Part shown: positions 30,899 through 40,215 of the stretch, in pieces
Layout of the letters: every line of letters begins with the position of its first letter
How positions within the stretch are numbered: position 1 is the stretch's first letter
Assembly (NCBI GenBank): GCA_950096985.1
Contig: CATNBA010000007.1
Coordinates: 1-64,000 of the forward strand
Direction: 5' to 3'
DNA length: 64,000 nt
DNA from: an uncultured Candidatus Melainabacteria bacterium
GTDB taxonomy: Bacteria; Cyanobacteriota; Vampirovibrionia; Gastranaerophilales; Gastranaerophilaceae
Program-made: the position numbers and the translations under genes
The notes under the pieces: model-generated
Told to the model about the DNA's origin: nothing
Seen by the model: the letters and a program-made list of their open reading frames with translations, nothing else
The model's database searches: none

Positions 30899-32182
30899 TT
30901 AGCCGTACATTTCATCAGAATAAAACGCAAACTCAAGATGTCCGATTATGATTGTATCACCGTCTTTTATGCCCATTTTAGAAAGTTGATCAAAAATACC
31001 CATAGCTTTCATAATATTTTGGAAACGAATTACCTGTTCAGAGTTGCGTTCATCCGTTACGCCTGCAATACGCTCAACTTTACCGCCTTGTATTATAAAT
31101 ACATCTTTTGCTGCTTTATAAATTTCAAATGAGCTGTCGTCATTGTTATATGCGCCCAAATCTTCTTCAACAACAATTTCTGTTTCTGATTTTGGAATTT
31201 CATCAACCATGTCACCCATAAAATCAAGAAGTTTATCAATGTTTTCACCAGTAACAGCAGAAATTTCAAACACGTCATCAGAAACTACCTTAAACTGGTT
31301 CAATAATTCCTCACGGCGTTCTTCATCAATAGCATCAATTTTATTTAACGCAATAATTTGATATAACCCTGCAAGATGTGCAGAATGTTTTTCAAGTTCA
31401 AGATTAATTTTTTTGTAATTTTCAAACGGATTTTCCTCTGTACAGTCAATCAAATGTACAAGGAAACGACATCTTTCAACGTGACGCAAAAAGTCGTGTC
31501 CCAAGCCGACACCTTCGGATGCCCCCTCAATTAACCCGGGGATATCAGCAACAACATAACCGTCACCGGAACGTTTTTTTACTACACCTAAATTCGGTAT
31601 TAAAGTTGTAAACGGATAATCTGCAATTTTAGGTTTTGCAGAACTGATACGACTAATCAGAGTTGATTTTCCGGCGTTTGGCATTCCTAAAAGTCCGACA
31701 TCGGCAATAAGTTTCAATTCTAAAAACAATTCACGTTCAATAGGCGGCTCTCCAGGTTCGCAAAACTGCGGAGCTCTTTTTTGTGAAGTTGCAAATCTGG
31801 CATTACCTCGTCCGCCGCGACCACCTTTGGCAACCATTACTACCTGTTCATGTTCTTTCAAATCTGCAATAATATTACCCGTTTTAATATCTTTTACAAC
31901 AGTTCCGAGTGGAACTTTTATATACAAATCTTTTGCACAACGACCATGCATATTTTTTATGCCGCCGTTTTCGCCGCCTTCAGCTTTAAATACTGATTTG
32001 TGCTTAAAATCCATAAGAGTTGACATATTTTCATCTGCGATTAAATAAACATCACCGCCTCTACCGCCATCACCGCCTGCGGGTCCGCCTTTATCTACGT
32101 ATTTTTCTCTGCGCCACGCAACCATTCCGTTGCCTCCACGCCCTGAAACTACTCTTATTTTAGATTTATCTATAAATTTCAT
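30899..32182 (-). CDS. obg: GTPase Obg/CgtA
   Basis: GGNGMVAWRREKYVDKGGPAGGDGGRGGDV, GMPNAGKSTLIS, DIPGLIEGASEGVGLGHDFLRH. Confidence 0.96.
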   Translation of the reverse strand: MKFIDKSKIRVVSGRGGNGMVAWRREKYVDKGGPAGGDGGRGGDVYLIADENMSTLMDFKHKSVFKAEGGENGGIKNMHGRCAKDLYIKVPLGTVVKDIKTGNIIADLKEHEQVVMVAKGGRGGRGNARFATSQKRAPQFCEPGEPPIERELFLELKLIADVGLLGMPNAGKSTLISRISSAKPKIADYPFTTLIPNLGVVKKRSGDGYVVADIPGLIEGASEGVGLGHDFLRHVERCRFLVHLIDCTEENPFENYKKINLELEKHSAHLAGLYQIIALNKIDAIDEERREELLNQFKVVSDDVFEISAVTGENIDKLLDFMGDMVDEIPKSETEIVVEEDLGAYNNDDSSFEIYKAAKDVFIIQGGKVERIAGVTDERNSEQVIRFQNIMKAMGIFDQLSKMGIKDGDTIIIGHLEFAFYSDEMYG

Positions 32183-32212
32183 TTTTATTCCTTTTTTATG
32201 TATAATAATAGC

Positions 32213-33259
32213 ATGAAAAATACTAAATATAAATTATTCTCAAAAGAACAACTGGAAATCGGACCTGAAAGCGGTTACGACAATTATATTATGGCTATTG
32301 AATCGAGTTGCGATGAAACAGCCTGCGCAATTGTGAAAAACGGACGTGAAGTTATAGCAAACGTTGTGGCTTCACAAATTAAAACACACGCTCAATTCGG
32401 CGGTGTAATTCCGGAGATTGCAGCGCGAGAACACCTTGATGCAATAAATGTAGTAATTGATGAAGCGTTCAAACAAGCCGGGAATTTAAAACCTGAAGAT
32501 ATTACAGCATTTGCAGCAACCGTTGGTCCCGGGCTTGTCGGCTGTCTTTTGGTCGGTTTAAATGCGGCGAAAACACTTGCTCTCACTCACGACAAACCTT
32601 TTATAGGAGTTAACCACTTAAATGCGCATCTTTGCGGGAATTATATTGATACAGATTTAAAACCTCCATATATGGCACTTCTGGTAAGCGGAGGTCATAC
32701 ACAAATTATTGATGTTAAATCATATTCAGAACAAGAAATTTTAGGTGAAACAATCGATGATGCTGTCGGCGAAGCTTATGATAAAGTTGCAAGACTTATA
32801 GGACTTCCATATCCAGGAGGTCCAAGACTTGATAAACTCGCACAGGAAGGTAATCCGAAAGCTTTTAAACTACCGGAAGGGAAAGTCGACGGATATAATT
32901 TTAGTTTCAGTGGTCTCAAAACTGCAGTTTTACGTCTTGTAAAATCTTTTGACGGACAAGAATTGCCTGTAAATGATATTTGCGCAAGTTTTCAGGAAAC
33001 CGTGTCAGCTACATTATTGAAAAAACTTAAAAAAGCACTGGAAGAAAAAGGATACAATCAAGTTGTGATTGCAGGCGGTGTTGCGGCAAATTCAGAAATA
33101 CGCAAAAAAATATTTGCACTTGAAGATGAAGGTTATAAAGTTTTTGCGCCGCCAATGAAATATTGTACTGATAATGCTGCAATGGTTGCCTCTTGCGCAT
33201 ATTTCAACACAAACACCTTTGATGATGTAAACACAGAAGTTTTTTCTCGTGTAAAATAA
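32213..33259 (+). CDS. tsaD: tRNA N6-adenosine threonylcarbamoyltransferase
   Basis: AIESSCDETACAIV, EIAAREHLDA, HLNAHLCGNY, LLVSGGHTQI, GYNFSFSGLKTAV, VVIAGGVAANSEIR; start moved to ATG 32213. Confidence 0.95.
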   Translation: MKNTKYKLFSKEQLEIGPESGYDNYIMAIESSCDETACAIVKNGREVIANVVASQIKTHAQFGGVIPEIAAREHLDAINVVIDEAFKQAGNLKPEDITAFAATVGPGLVGCLLVGLNAAKTLALTHDKPFIGVNHLNAHLCGNYIDTDLKPPYMALLVSGGHTQIIDVKSYSEQEILGETIDDAVGEAYDKVARLIGLPYPGGPRLDKLAQEGNPKAFKLPEGKVDGYNFSFSGLKTAVLRLVKSFDGQELPVNDICASFQETVSATLLKKLKKALEEKGYNQVVIAGGVAANSEIRKKIFALEDEGYKVFAPPMKYCTDNAAMVASCAYFNTNTFDDVNTEVFSRVK

Positions 33260-33357
33260 TTGTGTACAATTGTAAATTTTACACTTAAAAATAGCAAGAA
33301 TGTTTTTTCAGACATTTTATGTAGTCATAAAATCTTGGGAACTATACTATGAAACCT

Positions 33358-34326
33358 TTATGCGGGACTGCAAGTTCCGCATTTTTTATATGAAATAATA
33401 AAATCAGTAATTTTCTTTTCTAATTCTACACCGTGGTGGTAATTTGTTTCTTTTATGAAATAACATGGACTTGTCACATTGATTTCAATTATTTTTTCAT
33501 CAATTACATCTAAGCCAACCATAGGTAAACCGAGTTTATTAAGTTCTCTTGCAACAGGCAGAAACTTTTCTTTTTCACTTGTCGAAAGTTCAGCTTTTAC
33601 GATATTACTGTCACAATGTTCATTAAATTTGAAATCATCATTTGAAGGCAATTTTTGAATACATACATCAAGAACATCATCACCGAGAAACATGACACGT
33701 TTATCTCCAAATTTTGCTTTTGGAATATATTTTTGCACCATAATAAGCTGTGATTGATTTTTTGTCATAGTATTTATTATAACAGAGGTATTTTTATCAC
33801 CTTTTGACAAAGTCATAACACCTGCACCAAAGCATCCATTCAAAGGTTTTAGAACAATTTCTCCACATTCGTTTAAAAACTCAATAATATCAGACTTTGA
33901 AGAAGTTACTATATTTTCAGGCATTAAATGTAAAAATTTTACCGTATGCAATTTTTCATTAAAATCTCTGATAGCTTTAGGGTCATTAATTATAAGAGTT
34001 TTATTTCTGTCAACAAAATCAAATACATATGTTGCATTAATATAATCCAAATCCACAGGGGGATCCGGTCTGAACATTACAAGATTAAAATCATTTATAC
34101 GAAAACTCTTTAGCTCTTTATTATAAAATATATTTCCTCCGCGCTCAAACACATCAAAACAACCGGCAAAAGCATTTCCATTTTTTAAACTTAAATTATC
34201 AATAGTGGTAATCCAAAGTTTAGCACCTCTATAAATTAATTCTCTAATTAACCAAAAATTAGTAACAAGATTATTAAATTCAAAATACTTTAGTTCAACT
34301 CTGTCAATAACAAATAAAATGTTCAT
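33358..34326 (-). CDS. gshB: Glutathione synthase-like ATP-grasp protein
   Basis: VMFRPDPPVDLDYINATYVFDF, ENIVTS, EIVLKPLNGCFGAGVM, VGLDVIDEKIIEINVTSP. Confidence 0.88.
   Translation of the reverse strand: MNILFVIDRVELKYFEFNNLVTNFWLIRELIYRGAKLWITTIDNLSLKNGNAFAGCFDVFERGGNIFYNKELKSFRINDFNLVMFRPDPPVDLDYINATYVFDFVDRNKTLIINDPKAIRDFNEKLHTVKFLHLMPENIVTSSKSDIIEFLNECGEIVLKPLNGCFGAGVMTLSKGDKNTSVIINTMTKNQSQLIMVQKYIPKAKFGDKRVMFLGDDVLDVCIQKLPSNDDFKFNEHCDSNIVKAELSTSEKEKFLPVARELNKLGLPMVGLDVIDEKIIEINVTSPCYFIKETNYHHGVELEKKITDFIISYKKCGTCSPA
33360..33387 (+). terminator. Terminator for tsaD embedded in the 3' coding end of gshB
   Basis: ATGCGGGACT-GCA-AGTTCCGCAT followed by T6. Confidence 0.65.
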
Positions 34327-34510
34327 AAATATCCCCTTCTACACATCACAATACAACCTAAATAATTTTGTGCAATAAGTAAGGCGAATAAAGTTTAAGT
34401 TAATATTTCTTAATGTTTATTCAAAAAAAAGCAATAAAATTTTTGTTCAAATGTTATTATTGATATAATAAGTGTGTAATTATAACAATTTAAGTGAAAG
34501 GTAGAATTTT

Positions 34511-35422
34511 ATGTCAGTAAACGCAATTAATGCAGCAGAAGCTCAACAACCGCCTAAAAAGAGCAATGCGGGAGCTGCTGTCGGAACAGGTGTAGGTCTT
34601 GGCGCTGTGGGTGCAGCAGCAGGTTATTTTATAGGTAATAAAAGACCGGATTTAGAAACAGTATTTACACAAGCTCCCGATACTTTCTCATATCAGGCTG
34701 TTAAAGATGCTAACACAGATGGTGCAAAAGTTTTAGAAGATGCAGTAAAAGAATATAAAGCTGCCGGTGATGAAGCAGCAGTCACTACAGCTGCAAAAAA
34801 CAAAGGCGCAAATATTCTTGCACAGCAACCAGAAAACATTGCAGAATTAAATACTGCGGTACAAACTGCTGAAACTAATTTAGCAAACAAAACGGTAAAA
34901 ATTGAAAATACAGATTACAAATTAGCAGATATAGACGCAGACTTAAAAGCAAAAGCAAAAACATATAAAGATGCTAAAAATGAAGTAAAAACAGCAGGTG
35001 AAGCAGCTACAGATGCTCAAAAACAAGCTGTTACAACAGCAAAAGAAGAATTAGACAAAGCAGTTGCAAAACGTAACACCTTTGTCGAAGGTGCAAAAAC
35101 AGAAGTTGATGCATTAACAACAGCAAGAAAAAATCGTTTTACTGCTCAACTAGAAAAATTTAATACTCAAGCTGCAGTTGAAGGCTCTACTGAAAAAGGT
35201 TTAGTAACAGCACTTGATACTGCAAAAACAGAATTAACAAATGCTAGAAACACTAAGAAAACAGAAATTCTTGGCAGAGATGCAGTAAAAGAAGCATTTG
35301 AAAAAATTAAATCAGCTATTCCAAAAGAAGGCGGTAAAAAGATGGCAATGTACGTCGGTATCGGAGCCGCAGTTGCTGGTTTACTTGCCGGTGCTATGTC
35401 CGGTAGTAAAAAAGATGCGTAA
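34511..35422 (+). CDS. Hypothetical Ala-rich coiled-coil protein flanked by N- and C-terminal glycine-rich hydrophobic segments
   Basis: GAAVGTGVGLGAVGAAAGYFIG N-term; MYVGIGAAVAGLLAGAMSG C-term; heptad-like Ala/Lys/Glu middle. Confidence 0.8.
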   Translation: MSVNAINAAEAQQPPKKSNAGAAVGTGVGLGAVGAAAGYFIGNKRPDLETVFTQAPDTFSYQAVKDANTDGAKVLEDAVKEYKAAGDEAAVTTAAKNKGANILAQQPENIAELNTAVQTAETNLANKTVKIENTDYKLADIDADLKAKAKTYKDAKNEVKTAGEAATDAQKQAVTTAKEELDKAVAKRNTFVEGAKTEVDALTTARKNRFTAQLEKFNTQAAVEGSTEKGLVTALDTAKTELTNARNTKKTEILGRDAVKEAFEKIKSAIPKEGGKKMAMYVGIGAAVAGLLAGAMSGSKKDA

Positions 35423-35450
35423 TACTACATAAAATCACTTATATATAAAA

Positions 35451-35478
35451 AAGAGCGGTTATCACAACCGCTCTTTTA
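35451..35478 (+). terminator. Bidirectional terminator
   Basis: AAGAGCGGTT-ATCAC-AACCGCTCTT TT. Confidence 0.8.
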
Positions 35479-35486
35479 ATTTTATT

Positions 35487-36155
35487 TTATTGTTGTGGAT
35501 CTTTGTTCGGATCCATAACAACACAACTTGCATTGTTCAATTGAAGCAACTGCCCAAATTTTTCCAAATCTGCCTGAATTTCAGGAAAAGTTCCAAAATG
35601 CATAGGAATAATTGTTTGCGCTCCGAGCCAATCTGCTGCGACAGCGGCATGTTCAACATCCATAGTATAATGTCCGCCAATAGGAAGCATTGCAATATTC
35701 GGTCTGTACAATTCTTTTATTGTTTTCATTTCACCTGTTAAGGCAGTATCACCTGCATGGTAAAGTCTAACATTTTCAACATCAAAAACTATGCCTGCAG
35801 CAACACCTGCATATCTTCCATCCGGCAAAGAACTTGGATGAAACGCCGGCACAAATACCACTCTGCCCCAATCATAGTTAATCCAACCGCCAAGGCCCAC
35901 TGATTTAACTTTGCAACCCTGTTCCCTGCAATAATTTGCAAGTTCAAAAACCGCAGTAATTGTTGCATCTTTTTCTTTTGCAATTTCAATTGCCTGTCCC
36001 AAGTGGTCACCATGGGCATGAGTTACAAAAATATCCGTAATATTAGCATCACGCCAGTTATAATTAGGATTAACCTGAACATAAGGGTCAATTAACAATG
36101 AATTATTTTCCAGTTTAACCTCAAATGCACTATGTCCGATATACCTTAAATCCAT
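35487..36155 (-). CDS. UPF0173-type metallo-beta-lactamase-fold hydrolase
   Basis: YIGHSAFEV, ITDIFVTHAHGDHLGQAIEIAK, YHAGDTALTGEM, LPIGGHYTMDVEHAAVAA, IPMHFGTFP. Confidence 0.9.
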   Translation of the reverse strand: MDLRYIGHSAFEVKLENNSLLIDPYVQVNPNYNWRDANITDIFVTHAHGDHLGQAIEIAKEKDATITAVFELANYCREQGCKVKSVGLGGWINYDWGRVVFVPAFHPSSLPDGRYAGVAAGIVFDVENVRLYHAGDTALTGEMKTIKELYRPNIAMLPIGGHYTMDVEHAAVAADWLGAQTIIPMHFGTFPEIQADLEKFGQLLQLNNASCVVMDPNKDPQQ

Positions 36156-36212
36156 ATTTTTCTCTCCTTTATTTCTCTTTTAATATAACAAATTTTATTG
36201 TAGAATGCAAAT

Positions 36213-37217
36213 ATGCAATATAATGATTTGATGAAAAAATGTATTACACTGGCTAGACAAGGAGAAGGATTTGTTTCTCCCAATCCGCTTGTCGGATGTG
36301 TTGTTTTGGATAGAAACGGAAATGAAATTTCTACAGGCTACCATTCAAAATACGGAGAAAACCATGCAGAACGTGATGCACTGCTAAAACTTACAAACGG
36401 AGAAGAAAAAGGCGGAACATTAATAGTAAATCTTGAACCTTGTTCTCACTACGGTAAGACCCCGCCTTGTACAGATATAATAATAGAACGCGGGATAAAA
36501 CGTGTTGTTATAGGAATGCGCGACTGTAACCCCAAAGTAAATGGAGTTCAAAAGCTCAAAGATGCAGGGATTGAGGTTATAGAAGGAGTTCTTGACAAAG
36601 AATGCAAGCAACTTAACGAGATTTTTATCAAAAATATTACAAAGAATTTACCATTTATTGCAATAAAAACCGCAGCAACTCTTGATGGTAAAATAGCTAC
36701 ATCAAGCGGATCTTCCAAATGGATTACATCAGAAAAAGCCCGTGCTGAAGTCAAAAAAATAAGAAACCGCTATGATGCGATAATGACAACATCTTCAACA
36801 ATTCTTGCTGACAATCCATCTATGGAGCATCGCAAAAAAATAATTCTTGACAGAGAATTAATAACTGACAGAACCACGAAAATTTACCAATCAGGAGAAA
36901 TTCATATATTTAGCAAAAACAATACACCTGTTATAGATAATAAACTTGATTTAACATTTATATTTAATAAAGCCTATGAAGAAGGTATAAAAAGTATACT
37001 TATAGAAAGCGGCGGGCACTTAAACGGTTCAGCTTTGAAATATGCTGATAAAATCTACCATTTTATTGCACCAAAAATTACAGGCGACAACAACTCCCGT
37101 TCCTGCTTTGATTTTAGACATATTGACAATATCAACGACAGCTTAAAATTTAGATTTGATAGTATTCAAACCTTTGACCCTGATATTTTAACGACATATT
37201 ATCCCGTTAAACAATAA
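36213..37217 (+). CDS. ribD: Riboflavin biosynthesis bifunctional deaminase/reductase
   Basis: ALARQGEGFVSPNPLVGCVV-like N-term (LARQGEGFVSPNPLVGCVV), HAERDAL, NLEPCSHYGKTPPCTD, KTAATLDGKIATSSGSSKWIT. Confidence 0.92.
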   Translation: MQYNDLMKKCITLARQGEGFVSPNPLVGCVVLDRNGNEISTGYHSKYGENHAERDALLKLTNGEEKGGTLIVNLEPCSHYGKTPPCTDIIIERGIKRVVIGMRDCNPKVNGVQKLKDAGIEVIEGVLDKECKQLNEIFIKNITKNLPFIAIKTAATLDGKIATSSGSSKWITSEKARAEVKKIRNRYDAIMTTSSTILADNPSMEHRKKIILDRELITDRTTKIYQSGEIHIFSKNNTPVIDNKLDLTFIFNKAYEEGIKSILIESGGHLNGSALKYADKIYHFIAPKITGDNNSRSCFDFRHIDNINDSLKFRFDSIQTFDPDILTTYYPVKQ

Positions 37218-37512
37218 TGTCAATTCTATTTGCATCAAAAGTATTACCTAGCTGAGCCTTCATATTATCGTTGTTCATACCACGATTAAAGCTATTCAAA
37301 ATCGCCATTGATGCGTTATCATTACAATTTTGTATTTTAAACTGGTTAAGCGATAAGGCGATTAAATCTTGTTTCTGTTCTTTTAACATTCCATAAATCA
37401 CATCCAATTTATCATCTTCAGTGAATGTGTAAAAACTATTTGGATACTTTTTACATATATCAAAAGATTTATTATTCCCAAATATTTGATTGTTAATTTT
37501 TTGAATTTTCAT
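37207..37512 (-). CDS. Small hypothetical protein with N-terminal MKIQKINNQIFG motif
   Basis: Complete 101-aa ORF; SD AAGGAG upstream; 11-nt convergent overlap with ribD. Confidence 0.65.
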   Translation of the reverse strand: MKIQKINNQIFGNNKSFDICKKYPNSFYTFTEDDKLDVIYGMLKEQKQDLIALSLNQFKIQNCNDNASMAILNSFNRGMNNDNMKAQLGNTFDANRIDIIV

Positions 37513-37522
37513 TTTTTTCTCC

Positions 37523-39292
37523 TTAATCTATCAATTTCCCATCAAACAAGTCGATTACCATCTTTACATTATCTGAATAAATAGCAGTTTCGACCTTTTT
37601 AACTTCTTGTTTTTCTTCTTTAACTTCTTTTATAATCTCTTGAATTTCTTCCGATTCATTTTCAGAAATTTGTTTTTGTTGTTGTTCTTGTGCCGGTTTT
37701 ACAGGTACCACCGTTACTTGCCTGACAGTATCATCACCTGCTTGCGGCAATCTTATAACAACATTTGAACTTGATTGACCGAAAAGATTATCTACAGCTT
37801 GTATAATAGATTGTTTTTTAGCACCGCTTTGAACTTGATTTAGAAAAATCTCATTTTTCATAGTCAAGATAGTTTCATCAGCAGAAATTTTTACAGGAGC
37901 TCCCCATTGTTTTAATAGTGCACGTGTAGGAGCACTTTGTACATTCTCCAATAATTGTCCCCATAAAGCCAGAACATCAGCCCCCTCAACAGGTTTTGAT
38001 TTTGGCATTGGTAAGAACTCTTCCTGTTGAGGCTGTTCGACTTTCTGCTGTTCTGCCTGAACCGGCTTTGACGCAGGTTTTATTATTTCAGGTTTTGTAA
38101 CAGGCGCAGGTGCAGTTTTGTAAGCAGCTACCTTAATCGTTTCAACTCCCGAACCTTCAAGACGGGCAATTCTATTTTGCAGTTCAACAAGTTTCGTATT
38201 TTCTGTCAAATTCGCAAAGTCAATTATTGCGACTTCTAACCATAAACGAGGATTGTTAGTCAATTTCAATTCTTTAATATATTCTGAGCATTTCTCAATC
38301 AAAAATACAATTTGATGTGTTTCCAGATGTTCAGCTTGCTTAGATAATGCATTTATTTGAATATCATTAGCTTGAGTAATTTCAAGTGCAATATCTTTTG
38401 TACAATTTTTTGCTATTAAAAGATTTTTCAAATAATCCATAAAGTTAGTCAAAATCTGAACAGGTTCATTACCGGAATTATAAATATTTTCCAAATCCCG
38501 TAAAGCTTCCTGCGGCTTTGAGCTAACAATTTTATCTGCAAGATTATTCAAAGTATCAAATGATAGTCTGCCAAGAAGATTATTGATATCATCAGTTGAA
38601 ATTTCGCCGTCTAATACACTCAATTGATCCAAAAGTGCAATACTGTCACGCATTCCGCCTGCTGAGTTTTTGGCAATTGTAGAAAGTGCATCATCTGTTA
38701 TATTAATCTTTTCACAATCAGAAATATATCTTAAATGTTTTATAATATCGTCTGTTGTAATCCTTTTAAAATCAAATCTTTGGCAGCGACTCTTGATTGT
38801 ATCAAGAACTTTATGAACTTCTGTTGTTGCAAGAATAAAGATTACATTTTTCGGTGGTTCTTCAAGCGTTTTTAAAAGCGCGTTGAAAGCAGTAGTAGAC
38901 AGCATATGAACCTCGTCTATAATATAGATTTTGTATCTGCTGTTAACCGGAGCATACATAACCTTTTCCAGAATATTTTGAGCATCTTCAACTTTTCTGT
39001 TGCTTGCCGCATCTATCTCGATAACATCCATAGGAGTTGAATTTGTAATATCAACACAATTTTCACAAGTTCCGCAAGGACTTATAGTCGGTCCTTCCTT
39101 ACAATTTAAAGATTTAGCAAAAATCCTTGCGGTAGATGTTTTACCGGTACCGCGCGGACCTGTAAACAAATATGCGTGCGAAATTTTATCTAATTCAATT
39201 GCATTTTTTAATGCTTTTTTAATATGTTCCTGTCCTACTACTTCTTCAAGTTTTTGAGGGCGATATTTTCTGTACAAAGGTATATAATTCAT
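37523..39292 (-). CDS. dnaX: DNA polymerase III subunit gamma/tau
   Basis: YRKYRPQKLEEVVGQEHI, HAYLFTGPRGTGKTSTARIFAKSLNC, CGTCENC, IDEVHMLSTTAFNALLKTLEEPP. Confidence 0.96.
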   Translation of the reverse strand: MNYIPLYRKYRPQKLEEVVGQEHIKKALKNAIELDKISHAYLFTGPRGTGKTSTARIFAKSLNCKEGPTISPCGTCENCVDITNSTPMDVIEIDAASNRKVEDAQNILEKVMYAPVNSRYKIYIIDEVHMLSTTAFNALLKTLEEPPKNVIFILATTEVHKVLDTIKSRCQRFDFKRITTDDIIKHLRYISDCEKINITDDALSTIAKNSAGGMRDSIALLDQLSVLDGEISTDDINNLLGRLSFDTLNNLADKIVSSKPQEALRDLENIYNSGNEPVQILTNFMDYLKNLLIAKNCTKDIALEITQANDIQINALSKQAEHLETHQIVFLIEKCSEYIKELKLTNNPRLWLEVAIIDFANLTENTKLVELQNRIARLEGSGVETIKVAAYKTAPAPVTKPEIIKPASKPVQAEQQKVEQPQQEEFLPMPKSKPVEGADVLALWGQLLENVQSAPTRALLKQWGAPVKISADETILTMKNEIFLNQVQSGAKKQSIIQAVDNLFGQSSSNVVIRLPQAGDDTVRQVTVVPVKPAQEQQQKQISENESEEIQEIIKEVKEEKQEVKKVETAIYSDNVKMVIDLFDGKLID

Positions 39293-39389
39293 AAAAATAT
39301 TATAACAGAAAAATTAATTTTATATTAATTATGTATTCTCTAAGTTTTTTTTGCGTTAAAATGTAATAAATAATAAGGAGAAGAAATTC

Positions 39390-40214
39390 ATGTGGGATTA
39401 TTCAGATAAAGTTATAGACCATTACAGAAACCCCAGAAATGTGGGTAAAATTGATAATGCAGATGCAGTCGGGCTAGCAGGTTCACTAGCCTGCGGCGAC
39501 CAGTTAAAAATATATTTAAAGATTGAAAATAATATTGTAACAGATGCTAAATTTCAAACTTTCGGATGCGGATCTGCCGTTGCAAGTTCAAGTATTTTAA
39601 CAGAAATGATTATCGGCAAAACCGTTGATGAGGTTAAAAAAATTACCAATCAAGACATAGCAGACCAACTTGACGGTCTGCCGCCTGAAAAAATGCACTG
39701 TTCAGTTATGGGCTACGAAGCTCTTGAGGATGCTCTCAAAAACTGGGATAATTATCAGGATTTGGATGAAATAAGAAATGAAGCACCCGAAAAAATTGTT
39801 TGTACCTGTTTTGGCATAACAGAAAACCAAATTTGGGATGCTATAAAATCAAACGGATACAAAACTGTTGAAGAAATTACAGAACATACTCAAGCTGGCG
39901 GAGCTTGTGGCAGATGCAAGTCTTTAATTAAGGATATTATTGATACATATTATAAGAAAGAAACAGAAGAAAGCTCACTTTCTCCTGCACAAAAAATCTT
40001 AAAAATTAACAATATTATTGAAAATCAAATTTCGCTTGAATTAAAAAAAGACGGTGGAGATATTACACTTGTTGATATTCAAGATAACAAAGTTATGGTG
40101 AAACTTCGCGGAAAATGTTCCGGATGTAAAAATTCACATCTTACATTAAAAGCTTTTGTTGAAAGAACTTTGAAAGATGCAGTAGATCCTAACATTGAAG
40201 TTATAGAGGTATAA
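39390..40214 (+). CDS. nifU: Fe-S cluster assembly scaffold NifU (three-domain form)
   Basis: VIDHYRNPRNVG, FQTFGCGSAVASSS, central CTCFGIT...GGACGRCK BFD-like domain, C-terminal LRGKCSGCKNS. Confidence 0.93.
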   Translation: MWDYSDKVIDHYRNPRNVGKIDNADAVGLAGSLACGDQLKIYLKIENNIVTDAKFQTFGCGSAVASSSILTEMIIGKTVDEVKKITNQDIADQLDGLPPEKMHCSVMGYEALEDALKNWDNYQDLDEIRNEAPEKIVCTCFGITENQIWDAIKSNGYKTVEEITEHTQAGGACGRCKSLIKDIIDTYYKKETEESSLSPAQKILKINNIIENQISLELKKDGGDITLVDIQDNKVMVKLRGKCSGCKNSHLTLKAFVERTLKDAVDPNIEVIEV

Positions 40215-40215
40215 A

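Noticed and set aside
39211-39222. AAAAAAG heptamer in dnaX as a possible gamma/tau frameshift site
   Set aside because: It falls near the N-terminus (HIKKALKN), not at the end of the AAA+/domain III region where gamma/tau frameshifts occur.
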